From: Centropus unirufus
Lineage: Eukaryota; Chordata; Aves; Cuculiformes; Centropidae
DNA length: 64,000 nt
Direction of reading: 5' to 3'
NCBI GenBank assembly: GCA_013397695.1
Contig: VYZI01000169.1
Span: forward strand, 57,963-121,962
The position numbers and the translations under genes are program-made. The notes under the pieces are model-generated. The model saw nothing but the letters and a program-made list of their open reading frames with translations, searched no databases and was not told the origin of the DNA. Of the stretch, positions 26,401 through 38,200 are shown piece after piece (position 1 is the stretch's first letter; every line of letters begins with the position of its first letter).

Positions 26401-27529
26401 TAATGTCCTTAATATATTCTATGTGGAAGTGATTTCACTTGCAGCTGGGGAGTGGCTTATGACAAATCTGGGGGTGCTAGCACTTACCTGAATGATAGAA
26501 TCATAGAATGGTTCGGGTTGGAAATTAAACCCCATCCAGTTCCACCCCCTCTGCCATGGGGTGGCACCTCCCACCACACCAGGCTGCGCAAGGCCCCGTC
26601 CAACCTGGCCTTGAACACCCCCAAGGAGGGGGCAGCTACAACCTCCCTGGGCAGCCAGGGCCTCCCCACCCTCATCATGAAGAATTTCATCCTGATGTCT
26701 AGCCTAAACCTTCCCCTCTCCAATTTAAAGCCATTCCCCCTTGTCCGGTCACTACACCCCCTTGTAAAAAGTCCTTCCCCAGCTTTCCTGTAGCTCCTTC
26801 ACGTACTGGAGGCTGCTCTAAGGTCTCCCCAGAGTCTTCTCCAGGCTGAGCAGCCCCAACTGTCTCAATGTGTCCTCACAGCAGGGGTGCTTCAGGGGTG
26901 CTGAATGGAAGATGTCTCTGCTTTATTAACAGCCTCGCTTTGTTTCAACAGATGAATTCCCTCTAGCCCACCTCTTGCAGCCCTTCAGAGACTATTACCT
27001 ACAAGCTGAGCGTTCTGTAGCAGCTCTGATTCAGATCAGGTAAAACCAAACCTAGTCTTTATTTTACCGTCAAAGGTGACAAGTGCCATTTGTTGATTGT
27101 ATAATTACAGTCTCTTAGTTTGTTACCTTCCAAATATGGGTACGCAGTGAACTCTTTTCAGTCGAAGTTCAGCCTTCTTGCTTGTATCCAACAGATGCCC
27201 ATGAGGCAGGAATGGTTTCCATGTGTAACCATTCCATTTAACATAACAGTACTTATTATTTTCATATTGTGTTAAGGAACAGAAGTTTCAGAGCATAGTT
27301 TATAGTGGTTTTATGTATTAATTGATATGAAAAAATGCCTGTGTGTGTGTATTAGAAATCTTATTACCAAACTCACAGCAGCTCTCCTCTCAAACACTTT
27401 CTCTCTTAAAGGCATGAATGGGATCGGTTCTTGGTGCCAGCTGATCATCCCGAGGGAAGCTGCATTCCTCCAGGATGGGTTCTTCCGAGTCCCCCCACAA
27501 ATGACACTTGGGCCACAGCTGTCAGATAA
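23481..27529 (+). CDS. PDCD7: PDCD7, U11/U12 snRNP 59K protein
   Basis: Component of the U11/U12 di-snRNP that recognises minor (U12-type) introns in the nucleus. It was also named programmed cell death 7. Five exons encode 414 residues (human about 485): 23481-24143, 24969-25107, 25694-25930, 26952-27039, 27412-27529; all junctions are in frame. Residues 1-60 are proline- and alanine-rich, 70-160 hold the QRHQDELWLSQFLAHRR segment, and 165-330 form a long Arg/Glu/Lys coiled coil (EIDRWRAKC, SEVRKKQADTKRMMDILRAL, YEAEERALRVMLEGEQEEER). The conserved C-terminus carries KLFGDP, FPLAHLLQPFR and PPGWVLPSPP and ends WATAVR, slightly earlier than human. The shorter length reflects the N-terminal low-complexity part. 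A 221-base gap lies in intron 2 and costs no coding sequence. The ATG is the first in-frame start in the CpG island and matches the human N-terminus in type (MAxPPPF-like). Confidence 0.96.
24157..24324 (+). mobile_element. CR1 3' fragment just inside PDCD7 intron 1
   Basis: About 165 bases: GCCCAGGGAGGGAGTGGAGG, GTTCCAGGCCAGGTTGGATG, then the 3' end CCCTTCCAATCCAAACCATT. It starts only about 14 bases after the exon 1 splice donor at 24144. Confidence 0.8.
25303..25523. other. Assembly gap (221 N) in PDCD7 intron 2
   Basis: A run of undetermined bases next to an AT-rich dinucleotide stretch (ATATATTATACTTATATATA at about 25257-25302). The gap probably hides an expanded AT microsatellite. The flanking exons are intact. 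Confidence 0.95.
26494..26895 (-). mobile_element. CR1 LINE fragment in PDCD7 intron 3
   Basis: The reverse complement of a standard CR1 3' half. The + strand opens with GATAGAATCATAGAATGGTT (the 3' terminus), continues through AACCTGGCCTTGAACACC and reaches CTCCAGGCTGAGCAGCCCCA at the truncated 5' side. About 400 bases, moderately diverged. Confidence 0.9.
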
Positions 27530-28332
27530 TTTAGTCGTAATTATATTAACGGTGGAGGGATGTTTTGTTATGGTCAGGAGTGTAAAGATGAGAGGCTCCG
27601 AAGAGGAAGTCTCGCCCTCTGTTTTGGTAGCCAGGTACTGGAGTGTCCTGAGGAAAGGTGCAAGAAATGTTTTTGTTGCCTGACTGCGGTGAAATTCCCG
27701 AGCAAGCCCAAAGCTGCTGCTTCTCATGGTGTGGAATCACAATCCCACAGTGAGTTTGTGTTAATGAATCTGGATCTTAATGAAGAAACATTGCTGATGG
27801 TGTTTGCGCCATTATTAACATCATATTTTTAGCAGCTTTTATCTCTATAAGACAAAATCCAGATGATTAAATCTCCAGAAATGAGGAAATTAAAAGAAAA
27901 GGCATCATTAGAACAAAAACATCTTAGCCATGGTGTTCTCCTTAAATGGAGTGTGTCAAGCATCACTGTCAAAATAGTTCCTGTTATTTTGTGCATAGAA
28001 ACCAACCTATTACGGGTTTAAACAAGTTCTGAAGTGCAAACAAGACAGGGTTTTTCAAGGTTGAGTCAAGCAACTGTTGACATTTGGATTTGTGGACTAA
28101 AGCTGGGACCACAACATGGAAAAACTTCCCAGTTGTGGAGAAATAGGTCAGACAGCCATGTAAGAACATAGAAATTCGATGAATTAGCCGGCTGGAAAAA
28201 AGCACTAAAATCTGAAGTCTAATCTGCTGTAATTGTTTCTGCCCTTGTAGCTATTGTTTTATAGGGGCAGGTCATGTATATAATATTTGATTTAAAAACA
28301 GGGCTCTATTTTGTAAATGTTTTTTTGTACTG

Positions 28333-28338
28333 AATAAA
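28333..28338 (+). terminator. Polyadenylation signal, PDCD7 candidate
   Basis: AATAAA about 800 bases after the PDCD7 stop, in T-rich sequence. Confidence 0.45.
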
Positions 28339-29039
28339 TAGAGAAAAAATTTTTTTTTTTTTGGTTGAAGCATTTTTACTCCATGAGGGAGATTTATTCT
28401 GGTACTTTGCATCAAATACAACTCCCAAGGCGGAGAGAATTCCTGGCAAAAGGTTTGTATGAAGGAACTTCTCTCTCCTATGTGGTGACAGGCTCCTGAT
28501 TTCAAAGCTTTCCATCGTCAGGGCAGTTTGCTTGGCACAGCTGTGGGCTGTAGAGCCCTGGGGCTTTGCTGGTCTGCAAGGATGGTTGTGACATCTTCCA
28601 GGGCTGCGGTCGTTATTGCTTCACCCTGATGTGTGTGAATGAATTTATTTTCTCCAATTCCTTACGTCTTCGCATCACAACATCATGTAATTCATGGAGG
28701 AGGCAACATATTGTCTGAATTCAATGTGTAATGTCGGTATTTTCTTGGCTGAAGCTTTGCATTGATTCCTGTTAGTAAGAACGTTCAAAAGAGTAATTTT
28801 TTTAGAGTTGGAATTAATCAGGACTTTGCAGATCTTGTTCATATATGTGTTGCCTTCCGATAGCATCCCAAAACACAAATGACTGAGGTCCTTTGGTGGC
28901 AGGGGTTCTGATTTGTGTGTCCATGTGTCCTCCCAGCCCTGCTCTCACTTCCAGCATCTCATTGCTCCAAGACCTGGGGCTGGGGAGCCTCACCTGAAGA
29001 AAAAGCAGTTGTTCAAATATCCCTGATCCGTCTGCCTAC

Positions 29040-29330
29040 CACGGCCTGAGAGGAGCTTGTAGAGAGGTGGGTGCTGGTTTCTTCTCCCAAGTGACAAGTG
29101 ATAGGACAAGGGGGAATGGCCTCAAGCTGTGCCGGGGAGGTTCAGATTGGACATGAGGAAAAAATTCTTCATTGAAAGGGTCTTCAGGTCCTGGCAGAGG
29201 CTGCGCAGGGAGGAGGTGGAGTCACCATCCCTGGAGGGGTGTAAAAGACTGTTTTAGTGGTAGATGGGTATGTTTGGACTCAATGATCTCAAAGGTCTTT
29301 TCCAACCTGGTGATTCCATGATCCCATGAT
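29040..29330 (+). mobile_element. CR1 3' fragment
   Basis: GAGAGGTGGGTGCTGGTTTC, GGCCTCAAGCTGTGCCGGGG, TTCAGATTGGACATGAGGAA, ACCATCCCTGGAGG, then TTTTCCAACCTGGTGATTCC at the 3' end. It lies between PDCD7 and UBAP1L. Confidence 0.88.
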
Positions 29331-30454
29331 AAAAGCAGTTGCAGAAACACTGCTTTTGGTGTGGGGACCTTGGTGACCAGAGGGTGCTCTGCTTACATCG
29401 TTAGGCTCCTTATCCCATCAGTGCGTCTGATGGGGCAGACTGACGCCTTCAGCCACGATAATCCTAGAACTATCTGAGTCAGATGCTTGTCTTGACGCTG
29501 CAGGAGGTTAAAGAACTGAGCAGTAGATAAGCAGGCATTGTAGACACAACCCTGTTCTCCCTGCCCGACAAGAAGAGCTCCATGACTTCGCCTGACGGTA
29601 AGGATCACTTTATATTCTTAATAAAAGTAGGACTTGAAAATGCCAGCCAGGGATGTAGGTTTGGGCGTGTTTTGATCTCTGGCTTTCTGTGGCTTCTAAT
29701 ACATATTTGCTCTCATCTAATGGCATCTGCATTAAGATGTCTTATATTTTTAGTGAGGAAGAGGTTGAAGCCACAGATGGAAGAAGAATACTTAAAATCA
29801 GAACTCAAACGTACACGGAGAGAGGGTATTAATTCTTAAAAAAAACCACTTTGGGTACTCATACTTAAGTTTCAAATCTGCGTATGGTATTTGCTGCTGT
29901 TTGTGTTTTAAAATATAGGCCTGAAGAGGTCTTGGCTATGAGATTCTGAGTCTCATTTACATCCTATTCCTTCTCCACTCCCAGGGCTGATCAGGTTTTT
30001 CACCCTTTTAAGGCACATCCTCTCCACGATAGGGGTTGGTTCCTTTGCCTCTCTGGTGTAAAGGGGTGCTCGTGTGCAGCAAATGACACCAGAACCCTTG
30101 CAGGAGTTGCTTTCTGGTGCCAGTTGGTATTTACCACTGACCCTCTTTCATTTTCCACTTGTTCTTATTGTCATCACTCTTCACCTCAATGTAGTTATTT
30201 TTTCCTAGTGATTTGGGGAATTAACACTTGTGGGAGCCTTTCTCAGCATGCAGTGTTTAAGCAGTGAAATACAGTGCAATGCAGCACCATAATCTCTCTG
30301 TATTTTCTTTGTCCTGGCTTCAGACATACTGCCCATCGCCATCCCTTAAAGTTGGGCTTAAAACCAATAAAAGCCCTCAGAGGTGACAGAGGATGAGATG
30401 CTCTTTTCCTTTATACCGCACAGCTTTTGGGAAGAGCTGATTAATAGGCAAGCA

Positions 30455-30716
30455 ACAAATGCTAAGGCAAGGGGAAACGGCCTCAAGTTGCACCAGGGGA
30501 GTTTTAGATTGGATATTAGGAAACAGTACTTCCCTGAAAGGGCTGTCAAGAACGGGAAGAGGCAGCTCAGGGAAGTGGGAGTCACCATCCCTGGGGGTGT
30601 TTAAAAGCTGTACAGGTGTGGTTCTTAGGGACATGGTTTAGCGATGGATTTGGTAGTGTGAGGTTTGCGGTTGGACTTGATGAACTTAGAGGTCTTTTCC
30701 AACCTAAATGATTCTG
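30455..30716 (+). mobile_element. CR1 3' fragment
   Basis: GGCCTCAAGTTGCACCAGGG, TTAGATTGGATATTAGGAAA, ACCATCCCTGGGGGTGTTTA, GACATGGTTTAG, GGTTGGACTTGATGAACTTA, then TTTTCCAACCTAAATGATTC. It ends in the usual 3' terminus. Its subtype differs from the copy at 29040. Confidence 0.9.
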
Positions 30717-32296
30717 AGGGTCCACCCCACTTGCATGCAGGGGCTGCGTGGCCACAGAAGAGCTGGCAAGAGCCAGAGGAAGGTGGCTTTGCTCACCGAC
30801 GTCACATCTTTGTCAGCGCTGACGTGTTTTGTAAGTTAGGCTGAGCCCTCTTAGGCTGTGGAGCAGATGGCCCGGCTCCCAGCACGTTGCCTGTGTGGCG
30901 TGTTAGCAGCGGCACGTGTGTGGCAGCCACAAAGCTGGTTAGGGGCTCTGCCTGACCTACAGCCCGGGGTATTAAAGGCTCCAGGTGTAAGCAGGTGAGC
31001 CACAGCTCTTCTATAATTCTGATAGGAGCAAGTAGGCTGCATGGAGCGATTGTGTGTGTCACTCTTTGTGGGCTGGAAGTAGTTTGTTAGCACTTTGTTC
31101 ACATAAGAAACTACCTTGAATTCCATTTCCCATTTTAGACCCATATTCTTGCATTAAACGTGCAGCTTTTCTGCCCTTGTATACATTCTCTGCGCATTTT
31201 CCTTGAATCCATTTCTTTTTAAAGGGAATAAAAGTAGGTAAAAGCATTTATGGATGTCACACCAAGTATTTACTCTCGGTGTCCTGAGAACGGCTGCTGG
31301 TCTGGGATGAACAGATTCCAGAGCAGGGTGGAAGGCTGACCTCAGCTCTCACCAGTTGGCAAGATATAAAGGCAATGATTTTACATGCTCTTGATGCTGG
31401 GAAGCTGAGGACTCGAGGCTTTGTGCAGCAAGTATTGGCTTTGTACTAAACAGAGACATTTGTACAGAGCTAATGGCTGTGCTATTGCAGTCATATTTGC
31501 CACCATTCCCAATTCATCAGAAATTTTCCTCTCCCCTGCTATTCTTCACCTAGAAAGCTTCTCTGCGCTCAAAATGACTTGATGGTTCTTAAAAGCTAAT
31601 CTGGCCTAAAAGTGGGTCGCTTGACCTCCCTGTAACACCACCGCTCGCCTGATGCACCGGCCTCCTTGTCTGGCTCTCAGTAAGCTGCTGTGGGGCCGGA
31701 GGGGCTGCTCTCACCCCTGCTCCTCCAGGCTGTGGGGACAGCTTAGCCGCACGTGGCCTCACGCCTGAGCTCCATGGCCATGGGCACTCTCAGGTCATGC
31801 AGAGAGAGGAGAGCTCTGAGGTGTCCTCCCTGGCTGCAGTTTCTGCTTCTGTCACTGGAAAAAGTGCTTCTCTGTCCCTGGGCTGGGGACAGGAGTGTGT
31901 GGGTCCAGGGCAGTGGAGGGAGAGGGAGAGGCAGGAGGAGGGATGAAAAGCCGCGGAGCATGCATGGAGGTGGAAATGGAGGAGGAGAACGCTCAGGATC
32001 CCTGCCAAATGAAGCTGTCATCTTGGTCGGGTCCTGCTGGCTCAGGCTCAGAATAGCAAAGGTTCGCTCAGAATAGCAAAGTTTCACTCAGACAAATCTT
32101 CCCAGTATCAGTAATGAAGAGTTTTCAGATCTGTACATGGCGCACAGTGAGTTTTCCTCAGCTGGGAGCACCTTTTTGCCAGCCTCATTTGAAATAGCTC
32201 ATCTTTCTCTCCTTCCACCCAAGTGAAAAGGTGCCGGTCCTGCCTTTTACATTTGTTTCCTCCCTTCCTCCAGCAGCAAGAACTCAGGCAGCAGCA

Positions 32297-35200
32297 ATGA
32301 GCTACCTGGATGATGTTCCCTTCCGGACAACCATGAGCCTCCACGGGGACTCAGGAGGAGAAAACACTTTAATCACCACCCCAGCCATCGAGCTCCCCGA
32401 CTGCACCGACATCCTCATGAGCACCATGGTGAGTCTCTGCCTGCATCCACACCTGGATTTGCTCCTGGGGGAATGCACAAAGGGGGATGCTCAAAGAGAT
32501 GTCAGTGGTGTTTGTCTTTTCTTGTGAAACCTCTCCTTCTGGTGGAGCTCCTCTTAACTGGTTGGTTTGCAGGAGTGGGAGGACGTGAGGATGATTGGTG
32601 GTGGGGAGGAGTGGGGGTGGGTTTCGTTACTCCCACCCAAGCAGAAGAGTTAGGTCTTTCTAATATAGGAGGATGAATTTCAGGCTCTGCTCTGGGATTT
32701 TTTTCTAGTCTGGAATCATCACTATCTCATTTATTAATAATATTTATGAGGTATTTATTAATAAATCTAATGGAGATGTAAGCAGGCAGCACTACCTGTG
32801 CTGGTAACACATATATATTCTTCAAATGTCTGTTATAGAGCTATAATATCACGTGATCTATCACATTGCTCAGCCCTAAACTTTTTTTGAATTCACATTT
32901 GTTGCTAGAACAGCTTTGTCACCAATTTTAAACCCCTGTACACTGATTTGAAGGAGCTCTTTGCGCTCCGGAACGGATTAGGAAGCCTTTCCCCATTCAA
33001 GTGCACGGAAGGTGTGGAGCTGGCTCTCCAGGCTCACAAGTAGTGCTGGCACTGCTCCAAAGATGATTTCAGAAGTACTTTGTGTATTCAGCCTTTAAGT
33101 AGTCTCACCCATAGATGGGGTCAGTGTGCTTTACTGGGGAAGGGGATCTGGGTGATCCCGAGGAGCCTCCGCTGGCTCCTGCTGATGGCTGAACCAGCAG
33201 TAAACCCCACATCTGGCTTTTCGTGTGCTCGGCCTTGCTCAACCCTCTCCCAGAAGTGACACAGCCCGAATCAGCAGGATGTGTTGAACAAGAAGAGTCA
33301 CTGTGTCGTTAATTTCAAGTGATTCCTGCAGAGCAAATGGAAATGCACACATTTTTTGCTGTCAGTGTAAGGTGGTGGCGTGCATCCCATGGGCCAGCTG
33401 AGGTGGTCATCCACCCCACGCTCCCCTGGGAAACCCACAGCCCCAGGTTTCTCCTTGGCTGGGGACACCTCAGTGCTGAGACCGAGCGCTGGTGGTCTGG
33501 GCTGCTCCTTCTGGAGGCCCGTGGTGGTGTTTTCCTCGGGAAGGCAGGTTTGGGTCCATGCTGACAAGTGGCAGGGAGCAGTAAAAACAGCATTCCTGGA
33601 CTGTGAATGTACATGCTTGCCCGTCTGGAGGAGACCTTGTTTGGAGAACTCTGGACAGGCAAGCCTGTTTGTTCCAGGAAAACCCTCAGATTTCAGTCTC
33701 AAACATGTTTATATTTTAAGCCAGACTATGTGGAACTGATGACTCTGTTCAGGGACCAGCTGAGCCCCCGGTGTTGCCCGAGACTCCTGCAGGCGGTCTT
33801 GCCTCTTCCCAAGGTGGTTCTGCCCCCTTGGTGGCTTCCAAGTGTCCAATGTGGCTCTGCCAAGAGCCATGAAAGGGTGGTGTTCCCTTCTGCAGCAACC
33901 AAACTGACACAAACCCACCTCTAAGTATAAGACACCTATCAAAGGAATTGTAGATACAATTCAAAATAGTCATAACTTTTTAGCCAGACTTTTTGCAAGT
34001 GTAAGTTTGGGGATTTCCTGTAGGGATGAGGCTGGCACTGCCCAATCCTATGGTCCTAGTGCCCACAGCCAGCCTGATCCTCAGGAGAATAGGAGCTAAT
34101 ACGGGAAGGATGCAGCCTTTAAGGTGTCTGTGTCAAGCACGTGGTTTGCCTGGTGCCACAAGGTCTGTTTTCAGCTGGCCTCACCAGCTGCTTCCCACTC
34201 TTCCACAGCACGACTTCTCACTGGAAAGAAAAGTGCTTTACTGGGTTGAGGTGGCCTCTCAGAAGCAGACCTCCCGGCATCAGGTCACCTCTGAAGTCAT
34301 CCCCACGGCTCCACCGTGCTGGCTGCTGCTGGTGGACCCCGCCGAGAGCTACGGAGGGAGAACCCGGGACGGGGCGATGCGACGCTGCATCAGCCTGAGC
34401 GCTGCTGACAGCAGCTACGGGCACGGCAAGGGCAGAGGCACCTTGTCTGACACCGAGAGCGAGACCTGGCACTCGGAGGAGGATGGGTACTCAGAGGATG
34501 ATGAGTACTCCTCCACCTCCTGGGAAGAGAATGACAAGGATGAAAAGGCTTCCAAGAGGAGAAATTCTGGGAAATCTATACCCCCACGTCCCAGCTTTTA
34601 CCTGGCCCGACCAAAGACATCACCTGGGTTGCTGGAGCCCTCACCGGAGAATGGCAACCACAACCTGGCTAATCCAGACCCAGTCAAGCAAAGAAGATCC
34701 ATGGTGATATTTAACAACATGAAGAACGAGCTGGAAGCAGCCCGGAGGAAGCTGGCTGCATTGGTGCATCCTTTGAACAGAGCCACCACGGAGAACAGAG
34801 GGGTCCCAGTGCCACGGCTGCTCCCCCAGCGTCCCTACACCAGTCGTGGTGTCAAGTACGGACCAGCCACAGCCCAGATTGGGACCTTGGTGCCAACTCC
34901 TCCAGCCACGGCCTCGTCAATCCCTCCAATCAAACGGCATAAGCCCATGGTGCCGGTGAGGAGCTTCCTTCTGGTAACCCTTTGCTTCTTGCTGAGACAG
35001 GAACAGGGGGGAGGGCATTGAATTGTTTCCTTTTGCTGGGGTCTGGAACCAAAACTGGGCTTTGGGAACACAAAACCCATGAGAAGTTGCTGACAAGTTT
35101 TCATAAGAAGTGAAGGAGGGTTTTTTTTCCTCCGGGGTTTAAAGGCAAGCTTTCAGGGAGGATGTTTACTTGCTCTGTCCTAACAAAAATATCTCTGTGT

Positions 35201-38200
35201 TTCCCAACAAGCAAGGCATCTTATTTGATTTTCAAGTGAAAGACTTGAAAAAAACAAGTGAAATAAGATTTCCTTTCCCCCTTTTCCTCTTCATTTCCCT
35301 CCTGTAACCAATATAAATGGGGTTTATGGGGAAATGCCCCTTACAGGTCTCACAGCTGCTCCTCCTGCCAGCCCCAGAGCAAAGCCAGGGCCTGAAGAGA
35401 CAAAACCAGGCTGTTTCTGTGTGCCCTCTGCCCCGTGTCTCCCTCATTCCCATGCTCACTGCCCTCCTTCACCCCATTTTATAGCTGGAAAAAGCCACTG
35501 AAGACTCTTCTTGCAATATCTCTGTGGCAGTGGCTGCCTGTCTTTTTGGTAAAGCAGGGAACTTTAGATTTCATAGTCCTCCTAGAAATAAAAATCATTT
35601 AATGGTAGGGACAGTGATGTGATTGATGAAGTAAGTACTGCTTTCCATCACCTTATATCTGAATTGTGCCATCATTTTTAAGAAATCACACCTCATCCAG
35701 CTACTCTAGAGATTTGGGAGATGAATTACTGAAAATTGGCAATTAAAAGCATCAGACATATGAAAGGCTGGTTTATTGAATGTAGCTGCATTAAATGTAG
35801 GGTAATTAAGGGAAGATTAAGTGTCCTTGTGTATTTATACACTAAGCAGCTGTTGTTTAACCCATTGCTTACCCTGCTCAGCTCTTACAATGGATCGTGC
35901 CAAATACCAAAGCCTCACGCTCAGGCGAGAATTTCTATGTGCAAAGGTCATTTCTGGAGGGGGGCTTTGTAACAGAGCCCTAAATAGATTTGATAAGCAG
36001 CGTGGGTATAAACTGGGCATCAGGGACACATCCTCCTGCCTGGGCTGCTGCTCTCCATGGGCAGCGCTCTCCTGCTTGGCCAGTCAAGGCCGAGCGTGGC
36101 ATTTATTGCTGGAGACAACCAAGATTCCCAGGGGGTTGAAGTCGCTTTGTCTTTCATTGCTCCATGAATCCTCCTGAGCACTGTCTCCTCTGATTTTATC
36201 TATAGATGAGCCTGGATTTAATTAAGTCCAGTCTCTTTTGATGCCCGTTTGTTCCATGTATGGGAATTCTTTGCTGGAGAGGGTAAGGGAACCGCCAGGG
36301 TTTGGAAACATTGCTTCAGTTGTTTAACACCGCTTCACGAGCTGGAGCAAGAAAACCATCTGCTGTTTCTCTCTTGCAGTCCCTCAGCCCCTACGCCTGC
36401 CTCCCCCCTGCCTGCACGCCCGCGCGACCTCTGAGTTCCCACAGATCCCAGCCGGATTCAGCAGCTGACCTGCTCTCTGCCCTGAGCCAAGAGGAGAGAG
36501 ACCTCATCGAGCCTGTTATAGCCCTGGGCTACCCCACCCGCAAAGCCATCCTCACCCTCCAGAAGACTGGAAGGCAAAGCTTAAGTCAGGTTGGTGGAGC
36601 TGGCACAGCGCCGCGGAAAGCTTTTGGTCAAGAAAAACTTGATTTTCATGGAGAAATGGGATAGCTGTCTTGCTTGGGGTGGATTTCTGACGGCCTTGCA
36701 TTTCCCACTCTATCAGACTTCAGTTGACACGGTTTGTCATGAGATCACACGTTTGCTATTTTGCTGTAATAAAACATCCATGAGTTGCCCTTAGCTTTTC
36801 AGCAAGTAATAATGGCTGAGTAACGTTATCTGTTCAGTCTGTTGTGTGGAGCGTGGTGTCCTTCTGAAGTACAAATTGGGCCCCCACACATGGAAACTTT
36901 TTACATATCATTTTTCCCCAACTGTTAGATTTATATTATTATTGCCATGGCTCATCCCTGTCAGAGCGGGACTGTACGAATACCTCAGGGATTCGTCTGG
37001 GCTCCTTCCAAATCACAAGCTCCCTGTGCTGGAGCAACCAGGGAATCCATGCAAACATTGCAGCTGGGTCCCAGAGCTCCTTTCCTGAGGAACCCTCTGC
37101 AATAATTTATTTAGAATAATTAACATGCAAGCTCTTATAATTCACATTCCCATGGTATCCGAACACATGACAGCCCGCTGGGCTGCACTTTGTTTCTTGA
37201 GGTCTCTGCCTGTACAAACAAACAAACCCGCTTTTTTCTAGGTGGGCTTGGAGCACCCATGCCATGAGGGATGCTGCTGGCTTTGCCCTTCGGGCTTGGC
37301 ACTCTTGGTGCTCCAAGTTAAGGATTTAATAGGCTTAATGTATCCAAGCCGCTCTTGCAGGGAGAAGGGCCTTGATCACAGCTTAACAACAGGGATGTCC
37401 ACCAGGGTTTGCTCATGCCAGACCCTTGGGTGGAGGTGTGAGCAGGCGCAGCACTGAGCAGCCACTGTTGGGTGCCAGTCCCATCCTCATGCTCGCAGGA
37501 GCTGCGTGGGCCAGCTCTTACCCATCTGGGTGGCACACGAAGCTGCTCCATGGCTGAGTCATCCTGCAGCTTCTGGCTCCCTCCTGAGTCACCTCCCGCT
37601 GGGACCAGCTCCCCAAACCCTCACTGGTGTTCCAGGCGAGCGTTGCTACAAGCTGAGGTGGGATGGGAAGCTTTATTTCTTCAACTCATGATGGTTTCAT
37701 GGAGGCAGAGGGAGATGGCCATGAGCGCAACCCACGTTCTTTGCATGCAAGGGTGTCTTGTAGCATCTACTGTCATCAATTTGAAGAAGCAGTGAATCTT
37801 ATTAAGAATTGTAGAATGGTTTGGGTTGGAAAGGACCTTAAAGATCATCTAGTCCCACCCCCCCTGCCACAGGCAGGGACACCTTCCACTGGATCAGGTT
37901 GCTCTTAGCCCTATCCAGTCGGATCTTGAACACTTCCAGGGATGGGGCAACCAAAGTTTCTCTGGGCAACCTGGGCCAGGGCCTCACCACCATCACAGCA
38001 GAAAATTTCTTTCTAACACCTAATCTAGATTTCCACTCTTTCATATTAAAACCATAACCTCTTGTCCTATCCATGCACTCTCTGCTAAAGACCCCGTCCT
38101 CAGCTTCCCTGTAGGCCCCATTTAAGTACTGGAAGGTTGCCATAAGGTCTCCTTGGAGCCTTCTCTTCTCCAGGATGGAGAAGTGGAAATGGGTACGACC

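Larger units (their letters stand above)
27530..32296. other. PDCD7 to UBAP1L intergenic region
   Basis: Holds the PDCD7 3' UTR (candidate polyadenylation signal at 28333), two CR1 elements, and a 21-base tandem pair (TCAGAATAGCAAAG units) at about 32040-32093. Any 5' non-coding exon of UBAP1L should lie in the right part. The ATG exon has an acceptor at 32273, but I cannot place the upstream exon. No coding gene is recognised. Confidence 0.55.

Noticed and set aside
34026..34208. The UBAP1L exon 2 frame stays open upstream, giving a possible longer N-terminus
   Set aside because: A good acceptor (TTCCACAG at 34201-34208) and the human-like exon 1 at 32297-32428 (LDDVPF motif) explain the gene. 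The upstream 61 codons resemble no protein I know.
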